Part shown: positions 22,123 through 32,222 of the stretch, in pieces
Layout of the letters: each line of letters begins with the position of its first letter
Numbering within the stretch: position 1 is the stretch's first letter
DNA from: Rhynchopus euleeides
Lineage: Eukaryota; Euglenozoa; Diplonemea; Diplonemida; Diplonemidae
Length of the DNA: 64,000 nucleotides
Assembly (NCBI GenBank): GCA_963210315.1
Contig: OY723254.1
Coordinates: 1,270,379 to 1,334,378, forward strand
Reading direction: 5' to 3'
The notes under the pieces: model-generated
The model's input: only the letters and a program-made list of their open reading frames with translations
Database searches by the model: none
Told to the model about the DNA's origin: nothing
Made by a program: the position numbers and the translations under genes

Positions 22123-25100
22123 TCACCGACGGTTGCACCAACTCCCCCCCCCCCCCTCCCCTCCCCTCCCAGCCTGCTCGGAGTCAAATGGTGCCCCTCG
22201 TGTCCCACATACCGGGTTCCCTGTCACTGGGGACTCAGCCGGGCGTGACTCCGGGTTTTCTGCATAATAATGCTGCACCAGCTTCGTCAGCCCCTCCAAC
22301 CAAAAAGTGCCTTGCCTCCCGTAGAACAGGTTCACAAACATGATCGAGGAGGGCATGGGATGAGGCGCCGGCGGACTCCCACAGGAGGCCGCCTCGTCAC
22401 TGGAGCCGCTGTCCTGCCCAGCGGCGCATGGGCGCATTGTCAGCTTCTGATCCGGAATATCATCGGAATACAGTTCGATCACCATGGTCTGCGGTGTGCA
22501 CACCCCTGTGAAAAGAAGCTGGTCGAGGCAGAGCAAGGAGCAGGCCTGCTGCAGGTTCTCCGCCCTCTTTCGGGTGCGCCTGCCCAGCCTCTTCCAGCTG
22601 AACAGAACAGCCTCATCGGTGACAATCCTGTGGTGGATGTTGTCGTAGAGCCACGGGATCTTCTCAAGCGTCGCCCCCAGGGAGGAGACGTAGACATTCT
22701 TCCCCCCAGCCCCGCTCGCCTCTCCCTGCCCGCAGAACAGCTTCCGCAGGAAGCTCCGGACGAAGCGGAGAATGTTCGACTCGCTGGCAAGCCGCACCCC
22801 GGTCCCACTCAGCGAGATCAGATTCGGAATCCGCTTCCTCTGCGGGGAAGGACCACTCCTCAGAGGCGACGGCGACTTCGACGACGATATCTGAGGTGTT
22901 CTGCCTCCGCTAGCCCTCTCAGCATCTTGGTTGTTCACACCTTCAGCATTGAAGAGCTCCGCCATATCCAACTCCATAGGCGCGCGAGACTTCCTCTTCA
23001 CCGAGGCAGGCGTTGGCAGCATCAGAGCAGCCGGCGGTGCCTCCGCCGCAGGAAAACCCTGCGGGTTGTCGGGCGAAGCGCCGACACTACCACCACCACC
23101 ACCACCACCACCACCACCACCACCACCACCACCACCACCACTTCTCTCGGAGAGCTCGCACCGCCCCCCTGGCGCAGACTCCGCAAAGGAGGAGGAGTGC
23201 ATCCGCAGGAGGGAGGCGTCGAGGTCGCTCATCGCAGGGGAGACAGTGGGTGTCGCAGTCTGGTTGGAGGTCGAGAAGGAGGGCGAAGCGACAACCTCCG
23301 GCAGCTGGTGCGGAGGGGAGGCGGCGCCTGCAGGGGAGGACCCCCCAAGGGGGTTGCCGGTGCCCCGCTGGGTTGGGGAGGCATGGTGGTGGCGGCTGTG
23401 AGGGGCGTGGTTGTGGGAGGCCCAGGCGGGGTCGCCCGACATGGGCTGGACGAGCTTCCGCATCAGGGGGAGCCCGATGCATTTGTAGAACTGGTCGCCC
23501 GAGGTGGCGGCGTTGAAGAATATGTCAAACTTATACGCGGAGGGTTCCTCATCCCCGCTCCCACCGAGGGTGATCAGCCCGTCGCGTGTCCCGTCGAGCC
23601 GGGCGTACTCCCGCAGGGTGTCGGACATGATGGATGACATCGAGGTGAACTGGTTGTTGCTCCTCCCAAAGGAGTCGCCCCAATTCCCCTCCGCCTCTCC
23701 TGCCTGATATGCGCTGAAACCTGACGTGTCTGGCCCACCCCCGCCGGCAAACACATGAAGCCTTGAGGCCTTCGGCGGCATGCCACGCAGGCGCGGTGTG
23801 GAGGTGCATGCAGGGGTGCTGACGATCCCCCTTGAGAGATACCCAGACGGAGCCTCGTCGTCGTTGGCGTCTGTCTCCTCCTCGGTGCAGGCGAAGCCTG
23901 CGATGAAAAGACCCCCCGTGACGCAGAGCTCCGTGTCTGTGACCTCCTCGTCGAAGAAATCGGTGAAGCTCCGGCGGAGCTCGTCGTCGGAGGCAGAGGA
24001 GGAGGGCCCGTTGAGGTTGAGGGCGTCCTTCACAACCTCGTCGTCAAGCAGCCCGCCCGGTGGCGTGTCGATGCTTCCCACGCTGGCAAACGACTCCATC
24101 CGTGGGTAGCACATGTGGGCGATCTGGGCTGGGGTGAAGTCGTATGTCTCGGGCTGTTGCCACGGGTCTCCCTGCAGCTCTGCGGCGGAGGGGCGGTGTG
24201 CGTCGTCACGCCTAAGGCACTGCGAGAGGAATTCGGAGCATTCCCGCGAGATCCCCACGGGGATGGCGGGTATAGCATCCTCGCGTGTCCCGATCTTCAG
24301 GATCAGCTCGAGCTCGTTCTCAAAGGAGAGGACGCCTTGCCAGGGGTCGCCTCCGCGGATCAGTTCGCAGATGCTGACACCGACGGACCAGATGTCGGAT
24401 TTGGTAGTGTTCATCCCCTTGACAACCTCCGGTGCGGCGTAGATAGGGGTCCCGACAAACCGGTGCAATGAAGGGATGTCGGGGTTCGCAGGGGTCTTCA
24501 CATCAAGCTTTGTCGCGCTCCCAAAATCCGCGAGCTTCACCGTCCCGGTCCTCGAGGAGACCAGCATGTTGGCAGGCTTCACATCCCTGTGCAGCACGTG
24601 GTGCGTGTGGAGGTAGCTCAGCCCGCTGACAACCTGCCGGAAGTAGTTCTTCAGCACCCCCTCGCTCAGTCGGACAAACTGCTTCATCAGCTGGAGGAGG
24701 GTACCCCCTTCCACAAGCTCCATATAAAGGGTCAGGCGGGTCGGGGTCAGCTCGTAGTCGTAATACCGCACCACGTTGGGGTGAACCAACGCCTGCAGAA
24801 TCCTAAACTCCTCCTGGAGCTCCTCCCGTGCAGTGCTGCGTGAAGTCGCCGTGCCACATTTGATCTCCTTGATGGCGACAAACTGCCCAGAGAGCTGATC
24901 GATCCCTGCGTAGACAACAGCGGTGGCACCTTCTCCGAGTCTACGCCCTTTACGATATCTTCCTGATGTCCTGCTCCGAATAGGACCTCCGCTCGGCCTG
25001 CGCATAGACCCCCCTCGACGAAGGCGTCGGGTCGACCCGGGGTTCAGCGGAGAGGCAAACAGGCTGCAGGATTCGCTGACAGGCACCGACAGCGTGCTGA

Positions 25101-25335
25101 ATGGAGTCGTTGCATCGGTTCCCGTGGGGGATTGGCGTGCCGAGACATTCAGAGACTCCGTTCCTTGCCCAAGGGACTCTGACAGAGACAACGGCTTTCT
25201 CTGGTGCAGCTTCGGAGAAATGTGGGAAGACGGCGGGCTCGCCTCGATATGGGGCAGGCCCAACTGGGTGTGGTTCTGATCGGACAGCAGCTTCCCGACA
25301 CTGCTCTCCAACGCGCCTAGGAGGCTCGTCCCCAT
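22123..25335 (-). CDS. MEKK/STE11-like serine/threonine protein kinase (1070 aa)
   Basis: An eukaryotic protein kinase, most like MAP-kinase-kinase kinases, expected to phosphorylate Ser/Thr in a signalling cascade. From the ATG at 25335 a Ser/Thr/Pro-rich tail (1-125) precedes a kinase domain at about 127-393 with all key motifs: glycine loop RRLGEGATAVVY (131-142), lysine in VAIKEIK (K156), HRDVKPAN (D251), DFG (270-272), the activation end GTPIYAAPE (295-303), DIWSVG and HRPSA. The long C-terminal region is unrecognised. It includes an acidic part, a run of about 19 glycines encoded by a (GGT)n microsatellite at 23088-23140, and a conserved-looking block near the end (IPWLYDNIHHRIV, TPQTMVIELYSDDIPDQK). 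One uninterrupted exon. The start is the first ATG after stops in a pyrimidine-rich leader. Confidence 0.93.
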   Translation of the reverse strand: MGTSLLGALESSVGKLLSDQNHTQLGLPHIEASPPSSHISPKLHQRKPLSLSESLGQGTESLNVSARQSPTGTDATTPFSTLSVPVSESCSLFASPLNPGSTRRLRRGGSMRRPSGGPIRSRTSGRYRKGRRLGEGATAVVYAGIDQLSGQFVAIKEIKCGTATSRSTAREELQEEFRILQALVHPNVVRYYDYELTPTRLTLYMELVEGGTLLQLMKQFVRLSEGVLKNYFRQVVSGLSYLHTHHVLHRDVKPANMLVSSRTGTVKLADFGSATKLDVKTPANPDIPSLHRFVGTPIYAAPEVVKGMNTTKSDIWSVGVSICELIRGGDPWQGVLSFENELELILKIGTREDAIPAIPVGISRECSEFLSQCLRRDDAHRPSAAELQGDPWQQPETYDFTPAQIAHMCYPRMESFASVGSIDTPPGGLLDDEVVKDALNLNGPSSSASDDELRRSFTDFFDEEVTDTELCVTGGLFIAGFACTEEETDANDDEAPSGYLSRGIVSTPACTSTPRLRGMPPKASRLHVFAGGGGPDTSGFSAYQAGEAEGNWGDSFGRSNNQFTSMSSIMSDTLREYARLDGTRDGLITLGGSGDEEPSAYKFDIFFNAATSGDQFYKCIGLPLMRKLVQPMSGDPAWASHNHAPHSRHHHASPTQRGTGNPLGGSSPAGAASPPHQLPEVVASPSFSTSNQTATPTVSPAMSDLDASLLRMHSSSFAESAPGGRCELSERSGGGGGGGGGGGGGGGGGSVGASPDNPQGFPAAEAPPAALMLPTPASVKRKSRAPMELDMAELFNAEGVNNQDAERASGGRTPQISSSKSPSPLRSGPSPQRKRIPNLISLSGTGVRLASESNILRFVRSFLRKLFCGQGEASGAGGKNVYVSSLGATLEKIPWLYDNIHHRIVTDEAVLFSWKRLGRRTRKRAENLQQACSLLCLDQLLFTGVCTPQTMVIELYSDDIPDQKLTMRPCAAGQDSGSSDEAASCGSPPAPHPMPSSIMFVNLFYGRQGTFWLEGLTKLVQHYYAENPESRPAESPVTGNPVCGTRGAPFDSEQAGRGGEGGGGSWCNRR
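23088..23140. repeat. (CAC)n trinucleotide repeat inside the kinase gene
   Basis: About 17-18 CAC/ACC triplets in a row. On the coding (minus) strand it reads GGT and gives the polyglycine tract. Length polymorphism is likely. Confidence 0.9.
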
Positions 25336-26190
25336 TGCGGCTGAGGGGGGGAGGAGGGGGAGGGGGGGAGGGCGATAGCACAGCAACTGGCAACCGCAAA
25401 CAACAAAACAATAGCGAAGCTAGGGGCAGAGGTGGGAGGGGGGTGGGAGATGTCCTTTTGGCACACACGGAGAGTCGTCGACTCGGAGGAGGGGTCGGGG
25501 AAAACAACAACCCCTACCACCCCCCCCCCTCCTCCTCACTGCAACGAGAGAGTGACGGGCACTTGGGTAATAAGGGATGTCAGAATACGGCAGGTGCGAA
25601 GATGGGGGGGGGGGTGAGAGAGATAAATAGAGGGTGTGAAGGGAGAAGGGGGGAAGTGCGATTGCGCACGGCCAGCAGTTCCCCCCCCCCCCGCTCTGCT
25701 ACTGTTTGAGATAAATTCTTTCTGTCTTGAGATAGCAACCGGTGGGGATGGAGCTGGCCGGGAGTGGGTGAGTGGGGAACTGGGGGAGAAAGGGGGGGGG
25801 GGGGTTTCTGAGAACTCAATAAAACTCACAAAGCTCGGTTCAGGGGGGTGAGTGGTGGGGGGTGGGGGGGGGGGGGGTGGGCAGGTGGAGAGGCGGGGCA
25901 GGGCAGGGGGTGGGGGTGGGGGGGTGTCTATCCCCACCCTTTTCCCAAGAAGAAGGCCTCCCCCACCAGCCCCCTCCTTCTCCGGGTTGGAGGGCGGGGG
26001 GTCCTGGTGAACTTGGCGTGGGACCCCGCCTGGTTGTGGTGGTGGTGGTGGTGTCTGTGGTGGAAATGGTGGTGGGGATGGGGATGGGGGGGGGGGGGGG
26101 GGTGACCATCGAAACCGAAGGCAAGACGAGCTTCACGGCACCCCCTCCAGCAATGTTGGTCGCAAACTGAGGGGAAGGGGGTGGGGGGGT
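25336..26190. other. G/C-homopolymer-rich intergenic region upstream of the kinase
   Basis: Dominated by G-runs and GGGGT or GGT repeats on the plus strand (C-runs on the kinase sense strand), for example 25860-25885 and 26085-26102. No ORF with normal composition. It should contain the kinase promoter and 5' UTR, but no specific element is identifiable. Confidence 0.5.
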
Positions 26191-26191
26191 G

Positions 26192-26280
26192 GGGTGTATT
26201 GAAATAGAAGTAGAAGGAAGCACAAGGATGTTCTCCCTTCACTCGTTATGCAGGATATGTCTGAGACTCAGCGGTTTAGC
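26192..26280 (-). repeat. SINE-like family 2 (R2), good copy
   Basis: G-run, then gtattgaaatagaagtagaa, ggaagcacaaggatgttctc, ccttcactcgttatgcagga and tatgtctgagactcagcgg. It matches 32158-32222 and 34078-34160 block for block. Confidence 0.65.
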
Positions 26281-26289
26281 CTTTCGTGC

Positions 26290-27450
26290 TGAAGCTGGGC
26301 TCAAATGTGCATGGGGTAGGGGGTGGTACTACTCTGAAAGAAGGCCTGGTCAACGAAGAGGGTGATCGGATGCTTGAATAGTAATGTGAGGACATGCTGT
26401 ACGCACCCTGACACAGCTGTGCCGCGTGGTGTCTGGTAGCGAGGTCCCGGGTGGGCTTATAGATGCAGATCGGTGGTGAGTTGACCTGATTTCGCAGGTG
26501 TCGAGCGACGTACACTGGTAAAATACGCATTGTCTGCTCACCGCACATTTCTTTGATGCCCAAGGCTGTGGTGATGTCACAATCCCACCTTGGCAACAGC
26601 GAGGCCCCAACAGAGCTGGAGTGCTGCTGGGACTGGGGACAGAGGTGAAGAGGAGGAGAGGACAACGAAGGCTTCCTGCGAATCTCTCTCACATGCTGTG
26701 GCAGGCAGTTTCGGCTGTTCGTCAATCTGACAGTGCACTACCATGTGCGCAAAAGCTGGCTGCTGCAGAGACGGAGGCTGCGTGCTCCGTGTCGCGTCGC
26801 TGCAGCAGGACTGGGACACGGCGCAGGATGCGGTGTGCCTGCCGAAGGACGTCGCACGACGACGAGCAGGCCACACTGACTGCCAAGCAGTGTGATGACA
26901 TGCAGTCCGTAAAGGACGAAGTGCGACCTGCAGACCGCCGTGCCACGCAGAGGACGAGCCCGAGTCGCAGCTGCAATGTGTGCGGGAGCAGGTGCTGCGT
27001 CTGGTGCCTGCTGCCCACGAGGGAGGCTGAGCTGCTGCGGCAGGAGGCAGCTGCTTGCAGGAAGCGCCGCCGCTCCGGTGTCTTCGGCGTACGACAGCCA
27101 ACACTACCAGGTGGCAGTGGGGCGGGAACAGCTGGAAGACGTGGCGGGCTACTGGGTGCTGCGGTCAGTGGTGGTGATCCATGAGAAGCACAGACCGCAG
27201 GCGGACATCTGCACAAGACCCCTGCAGCATTGCTGCTTGCAACACCACTGAGAAGAGAACGCGACTCTGGGCGACGTGTCGGGGCGATGCGCAGCTGCTG
27301 CACGAGATGGACAACCAGGGAGTTGTGGCAGGAGCCCCGACACAACATGAGAGGCAGCGAGAGGCCACGATAGGTTTCGGACATGTTCGGCATGTTCCTC
27401 AAAAGGCGGCATGCACGCCGCCCCTGAAAACCTAGGCCAGAGATACCCCT
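26290..27450. other. Intergenic with decayed coding-like segments
   Basis: Between about 26700 and 27400 both strands have moderately long frames with a coding-like but shifting composition (for example QHYQVAVGREQLEDVAGYWV on plus near 27110). No single frame is maintained and no family is recognised. A decayed gene is possible; I do not assign one. Confidence 0.3.
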
Positions 27451-27454
27451 AAGG

Positions 27455-27555
27455 GGGCCTTCGCTATGAGGTAGTCGTCAGTGCATTTCCTGTTGAAAAA
27501 GCCGAAAATTGACGAAGATTGACGAATAAGAACGACCAGCGAAGACCCCCTAAGT
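27455..27555. repeat. MITE-like GGGCCTTCGCT element, copy 3
   Basis: Left end GGGGGCCTTCGCTATGAGGT, right end ACCAGCGAAGACCCCCT, about 98 bp apart. The interior differs from copy 1. Confidence 0.55.
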
Positions 27556-27958
27556 GGCCTCAATAATAATTATGACTGAAACCGTAATAGGGGGTGAAAG
27601 CATCCAATGGCTTTGTCCCAGGATTCAGCCCCCTACCCAACCCATGTGACCCAACCGTGATGTGCTCCAGTAGGTGTAAGTCAACCCTGCACGGATCGAA
27701 CCTACTTCCTGTGTTACTCAATACCCAGCCGACACCCAGCCAACTTCGAGCTACGCCGCCTCACTTTCTACAATTATGTCTTCTTCGCACCGGGAGATGC
27801 TTTGACAATTCGAACCTGTGTAACACTCCACCGCGCACCTTAACGAGGGACGCGGAACACCGTGTCCGTGTTCTGGGAAACATAGTATACATGGCTGCCT
27901 CACCCGGCTGAGGGTGGCATCATAGTGTACATGGCGGTGCCTCGCTGAGGTCATCCTC

Positions 27959-29104
27959 CTACGCGCCTCGAGGGGCGTCATCTCGCACGTCGTGCACCGC
28001 AGATACGCGCACCCGGTCTGCCCCGAGTGTGAAGACCCACCGGCCACAGGGGCTCAATGCAACATTGATGCTGTTTGGATTTCTGATGCACCCAACGCGA
28101 TTTCCTGTGCTCAGGCACCACAGCTGTGTGTGGCCTGTTCCCGAGGCGGCGACCACCTCGCCTTCCTGTGAGACGGCAACTTGAAACATCGGCTGCTCTG
28201 TCCGCAGTGTACGGAGGCATATGAGTGCAGACGTGCACCACACCTTCATGGTCACGTCGAAGGAGCACGACACCAGCTTCTGCCCGTCACCGGTGAGGGC
28301 GAGGTGGAGGACGTAGTCTGTGTGGCCCTGGAGAGTCGCGGTGTGGCTGGGGTTGACGGCGTCCCACACACGGATTGTGCGATCGTGGGACCCGCTAAAT
28401 ATCCTCGTCCGCGATGCCACAACCCCGCGTACGCAATCAGTGTGCCCCTCCAATACTGCTGTGCACACCTCTCGCGAGACATCCCACACCCGTACAGTCT
28501 TGTCGTCAGAGGCAGAGACGAGATGGCCGCAGTGTGTCCACGCTGCAGCAAACACGCGTGAGGTGTGGCCCTGAAGAACATGCGCGCACTCCCACGTCGC
28601 TGTGCTCCACACGTAGATCGAGTTGTCGTAGGTGCACATGGCGAGCCACAGGCCGCACCACGAGAACATGACACAGCTGACAAATTGGGCCCCCGTCGTG
28701 ACATGGGCCACCTGCTCTGCGGTGCTGGTATCGAAGACGAAGGCAGAGCCAAGGTAGGTGCCTGCAGCGCACAGCCGGCCGCAGGGTGATACGGCGATCC
28801 GGCATCCACTCACGGCATACACCGCAGGTGACTTCACGACTGCCCAACGCCGCACCAACTGCACATTGCCCCCGCTCTCGAGACGTGTGTCAGCAATGCG
28901 TTGCGCATCGTCCAGTTCGTCAGCCTCCTCTGACTCGTAGCCATCGAGGCGAGCCGCCACCACCGCAGCTTCCCATACAGCGTTGACCGAACCTGCGAAC
29001 ATCGCCTCCAGTGCATGCGTCTTCAGGGCAAGCACGTTATCGGTGTCCGTGACGCTGATGGTACATCTGCACCCGGTGGGTGCGTGGGTCACGGAGGCCT
29101 CCAT
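27959..29104 (-). CDS. WD40-repeat protein (381 aa)
   Basis: Predicted beta-propeller scaffold, probably an adaptor in a protein complex; the partner is unknown. From the ATG at 29104 an N-terminal helix-rich part (1-130) precedes about seven WD40 blades. The clearest have the GH...WD signature: QGHTSRVFAAAW...VRVWD, EGHTDCVRGVV...IRVWD and QGHTDYVLHLAL...MKVWC. Less canonical blades end IYVWS, TQLWC and RVRVS. The frame is open upstream to another ATG at 29290, but that extension is Pro/Cys-rich with little protein character, so I chose 29104. No intron is needed. Confidence 0.88.
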   Translation of the reverse strand: MEASVTHAPTGCRCTISVTDTDNVLALKTHALEAMFAGSVNAVWEAAVVAARLDGYESEEADELDDAQRIADTRLESGGNVQLVRRWAVVKSPAVYAVSGCRIAVSPCGRLCAAGTYLGSAFVFDTSTAEQVAHVTTGAQFVSCVMFSWCGLWLAMCTYDNSIYVWSTATWECAHVLQGHTSRVFAAAWTHCGHLVSASDDKTVRVWDVSREVCTAVLEGHTDCVRGVVASRTRIFSGSHDRTIRVWDAVNPSHTATLQGHTDYVLHLALTGDGQKLVSCSFDVTMKVWCTSALICLRTLRTEQPMFQVAVSQEGEVVAASGTGHTQLWCLSTGNRVGCIRNPNSINVALSPCGRWVFTLGADRVRVSAVHDVRDDAPRGA

Positions 29105-29980
29105 GCGTGCCGCAGCTGCCGGGCCTCTGGGGCTTGTGTGCCTGTGTGCAGGCAAGCGGCTGTGTTGCGGACACAAACAGACGTAATCGGGTGGGGTGTG
29201 TGGAGGGTAAAAGCGTAAACACGAACTGGGTGTCGACGTGGCTGCAACCTGAACGAATAGATAGCTTCGACAAGTGTGAATCACTGCCATCCAGTTTGGC
29301 TTGGCGGGATACGGGGTGACGCCGTTGCCTCAGTACATTGCCAACCGGATCGAGACCAACACTTGGCAAATGGCGCTGGCATCGGAATACCGACCGCATC
29401 CTGATCCCACCATCAGAATGTAGAAAGAGTAGTCTGATCCTTCAACTCAGTTGGGAGAAAGCGAACCTCCTGTACAAAGAGAATGACAGTACCGAGACAA
29501 AAGTGCATAGCTCATCACGCCGACCTCTCAACAGCAGTGTGTGACAACCAAAACAACACATCCTCCTGCAATACTGACTCCGTTGACGGCATTGGCTTGC
29601 ACGATACGAATCAAAAGTACATGCGCGGGACAAGGCAGCAACGCCATTCGGGCCCTAGACCCGGGCTAAATGTTGCAGACATCTGACGTACACACCTTAG
29701 AGGATACCCGACACCACAGGACCATAAACCCCCGAGAACACCATGCCCTACACGGGCAGACTCCGTCAGGCTACCTACATTTGCCTGGTTACCCCTGTAC
29801 CCTTTAGTGAGAAACCCGCGTGATACAGCATGATCACCAGCATGACCACGCCCTGTGTTGGCCGTGCCAACACGGCTTGCTGACGCACCCCGACCCCCTT
29901 CGGATCAGCTGCTGCCGTTGCCCACCAGGTAAACCCCATCCCCCTGACCCTTCCACGGGCGACAACCAAATGATAGCCAC
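29105..29980. other. Intergenic upstream of the WD40 gene
   Basis: No ORF, RNA gene or named repeat is convincing. Probably contains the WD40 gene promoter. Confidence 0.4.
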
Positions 29981-29987
29981 ATTCGCC

Positions 29988-30345
29988 CTTCCGCTAGGAA
30001 GTGCGCAGGCATGATCCCTTATATCTCTGTCTCTGTGCCCCCCCCCCCCTCCCCACCCCGTGGCTCGACCACCTGCGCGTAATGGCAGTTGGGAGGCAAT
30101 GAAGAATTCGGCTTGGCTGCGGCGATGCGGCGATACCATATCCCCCACCCCCCCATCACTGCGACCATCACCCTTCCGCGAGGAAGTGTGTGGGAGTGCA
30201 GAACCGCGCCTCCCTCCCCGCCCTTTTGCTTCAACACGCCCTTCCGCGAGGAAGTGCATTTGGAAGCCCCACGCAGAGCCGCCGACCCCTCCCCTCCTGC
30301 AGTCTCTCTGTGCCACACATCTCACCCTTCCGCGAGGAAGTGTGC
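29988..30345. repeat. Four dispersed copies of a CTTCCGCGAGGAAG hairpin
   Basis: CCCTTCCGCTAGGAAGTG at about 29989 and CCCTTCCGCGAGGAAGTG at about 30172, 30240 and 30327. Each is a perfect or near-perfect palindrome of 14 bases in a conserved 18-base word, at spacings of about 183, 68 and 87 bp. The DNA between copies is unrelated, so this is not a simple tandem repeat. Confidence 0.7.
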
Positions 30346-31452
30346 AGGGCAGTATGACGTGGCGTGTGGCGTGTGCGGCGACATCATATTTTGTCGCCAG
30401 TGCAGTCTTTTCTCCTGCTGCCCTCCCCCCCCCCCCCCCTCCCCCCCAACCCAACCCCATCTTTGTCGGCACTGGCTGGATGTCACGCTGTGTGGCAACA
30501 ACATACTCCCTCTCTGCGAGCTAGATAACAACACAAATGACCCCCCCCCCTCTCGGGGGAGGGGGCGGAGGGGCGGGGCTGGGGCTGGGGGGGGGGGGGG
30601 GGGGAGCGGGGCTGCGGTGGGGTCCGCTCAGATCCATAACCGGTCTTTTCTTTTGCACTGTCGTTGGGTTATTCTCTGTTTGTCTTACTCTTAGCACGGT
30701 GCCCGGTGTTCGGCTGGGCAACCAGAGGAATAAGAAGCAGGGGGGGGTCTGGCGATAGGCAATTCCTCTACCTGGCTCGAACCTGTGTTATCTGGAAATC
30801 TCATAGGTATTGTGAGATTTCCAAGCTCGGCTATACAGCCCCCCTCCCCGCAAGCAGAGACATCTGCACACGCATGCAGATCTGCGTGGGGGAGGGGTGG
30901 GGGTGAGGGGGGGGGGGGGGGGGGGGGGGCGACCGAAGGCTTGTGGCAAGCCTTCTCTTTTTGTTTTGCTTGGTTGTATCGTCCACCCACAAAATCCCCC
31001 CCCATTTCTCTCGAATTTTCCTGTCTCGTTACCTTTTTTTATATCTGGGGGGGGGGGGCGCAGCAGAAACAGAACAGCCGATCCACACAGGGGGGGGGGG
31101 GGGGGAGAGGGGTATTTTTATTCGTGGTTTACATTTTTTTGCGAGCGGCGGTCCTCCCTCCCGCCTTTTAGGGGGAAAGGAGGGGCGAAGCCCCGTTGTC
31201 TGGTTCACACACACAACGTGACGTGGTATGTCGTATGGTGTATGTCATGTCTTAACCACTTCGCAGAGCACGCATCACACACAGCGCATGGGGAGAGGGG
31301 AGCGGGGGGGGGGGGGATCGAAAAATATCTGCCTGTGTGGATTTGTTTGCCGGCTGTCCCTTCTGAAGCGGGGGGTTTATCAGCGTGGAAGGCCCCATCG
31401 AAAAAATCGGCGGGGTGTGTGGTGTGGCTTATGCACGGAGGGGGTGGGGGAT
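30346..31452. other. Homopolymer-rich intergenic region
   Basis: Long C- and G-runs (30427-30447, 30590-30604, 30908-30930, 31091-31105). A hairpin with arms GGAAATCTCA/TGAGATTTCC lies at about 30793-30822. No gene supported. Confidence 0.45.
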
Positions 31453-31818
31453 TTAAGCCGACTCCTCGCCCTTGACACCCGAGCGCTTGAACACCTGGAT
31501 CAGGTGGAAGCCGAACTGGGTCTTGACGGGGCCGTACACAACGCCCATCTTGGTGGCGGGGTCGAAGATCACCTTGTCGAACTCCGGCACCATCTGGCCC
31601 TGCCCGAAGTTGCCCAGGGAGCCACCGCTCTTGCCCGACGGGCAGGTCGAGTGCTCCTTGGCCTTCTCACCGAAGTCAGCGCCGCCCTCGATCTCCGCCT
31701 TCAGCTCGTTCGCCTTGCTCTCATCCGGCACCAGGATGTGGCTGGCCGTGGCGGTGGCGGCCTCAGCGGTGTGCATGACACACGCCACCACGAATGCGAG
31801 AAGCACAGTGCGCATCAT
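31453..31818 (-). CDS. Secreted parvulin-type peptidyl-prolyl cis-trans isomerase (121 aa)
   Basis: Catalyses cis-trans isomerisation of prolyl peptide bonds. From the ATG at 31818 (a second ATG follows at once) a signal peptide MMRTVLLAFVVACVMHTAEA leads into a single PpiC/rotamase domain at about 24-115: TASHILV, AEIEGGADFGEKAKEHSTCP, GSLGNFGQGQMVPEFDKVIF and TQFGFHLIQVF, which are the hallmark strands of the family. Length fits a minimal parvulin. There is no WW domain, so it is not Pin1-like in layout. The signal peptide points to the secretory pathway or a membrane-bounded organelle. A TATA-like element lies about 55 bases upstream. Confidence 0.93.
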   Translation of the reverse strand: MMRTVLLAFVVACVMHTAEAATATASHILVPDESKANELKAEIEGGADFGEKAKEHSTCPSGKSGGSLGNFGQGQMVPEFDKVIFDPATKMGVVYGPVKTQFGFHLIQVFKRSGVKGEESA

Positions 31819-31870
31819 TGTGAGAGTTGAGGAAAGGGGTGTGTGCGTTGTCTGCGAGGGGAGGATGGCG

Positions 31871-31880
31871 TGTATATATA
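31871..31880 (-). promoter_or_regulatory. TATA-like element upstream of the parvulin gene
   Basis: tgtatatatatctgg, centred about 57 bases 5' of the start codon on the minus strand, in otherwise GC-rich DNA. The position fits a core promoter with a short 5' UTR. An R1 SINE-like copy is inserted only about 20 bp further upstream. Confidence 0.45.
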
Positions 31881-31900
31881 TCTGGCGCAAGGGCAGGGGA

Positions 31901-32106
31901 GGGTTTGATCGTCGAGAGGGAATGGAAAAGTAAATCCCCCAGCACCTTCTCGCAATGTTAGTCCTTTTTGTAGTCACTACACCAGATATGTTGTACAAGG
32001 CAGATCAATGCACAACGGGAGGGTGTGTAGCAGTTGTCTGTCAGTGGCTTGGTGGTTGGACCGCAATACAGTATCACTAAAACACAACCAGGTGTCTGTA
32101 CGTAAT
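31901..32106 (-). mobile_element. SINE-like family 1 (R1) copy with likely target duplication
   Basis: G-run, TTTGATCGTCGAGAG and about 200 bp identical or nearly so to 10131-10330, truncated at the distal end (ggtgtctgtacgtaata). The left flank reads aagggcagggg and the right flank aagggcagggggg, a probable target duplication ending in the G-run. Confidence 0.75.
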
Positions 32107-32157
32107 AAGGGCAGGGGGGGGGGGTTAATTCTCAAAGGCAGATTACAAAGGGGGGGG

Positions 32158-32222
32158 GGTAGTGAAATAGAAGTAGAAGGGAGCACAAGAATGATCACCC
32201 TTCGCTCGTTATGCAGGTTGTG
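32158..32222 (-). repeat. SINE-like family 2 (R2) copy
   Basis: G-run, then gtagtgaaatagaagtagaa, ggagcacaagaatgatcacc, cttcgctcgttatgcaggtt. Close to the consensus. Followed by another G-run. Confidence 0.65.

Noticed and set aside
22270-23637. Plus-strand ORF of 455 codons including polythreonine/polyhistidine versions of the (CAC)n tract
   Set aside because: Antisense to the kinase gene; composition is a shadow and there are no motifs.
25928-26242. ORF with Asn/His/Pro-rich peptide, similar to others elsewhere (CASFYFYFNTPPP)
   Set aside because: Reads across an R2 repeat and poly-C run; the similarity between windows is the repeat, not a protein family.
26621-27402. Moderately long frames on both strands suggesting a gene
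   Set aside because: No frame is sustained, there is no recognisable family, and splice phases do not join. Kept only as decayed coding-like DNA.
30765-30846. tRNA-like sequence on the minus strand with A-box (TAGCCGAGCTTGG) and B-box (GGTTCGAGCC) words
   Set aside because: Acceptor-stem halves do not pair, the T-stem has two mismatches, and a 10-bp hairpin fills the anticodon region. Not a functional tRNA; at most a tRNA-derived relic. Similar lone B-box words near 27700 and 27815 lack A-boxes.
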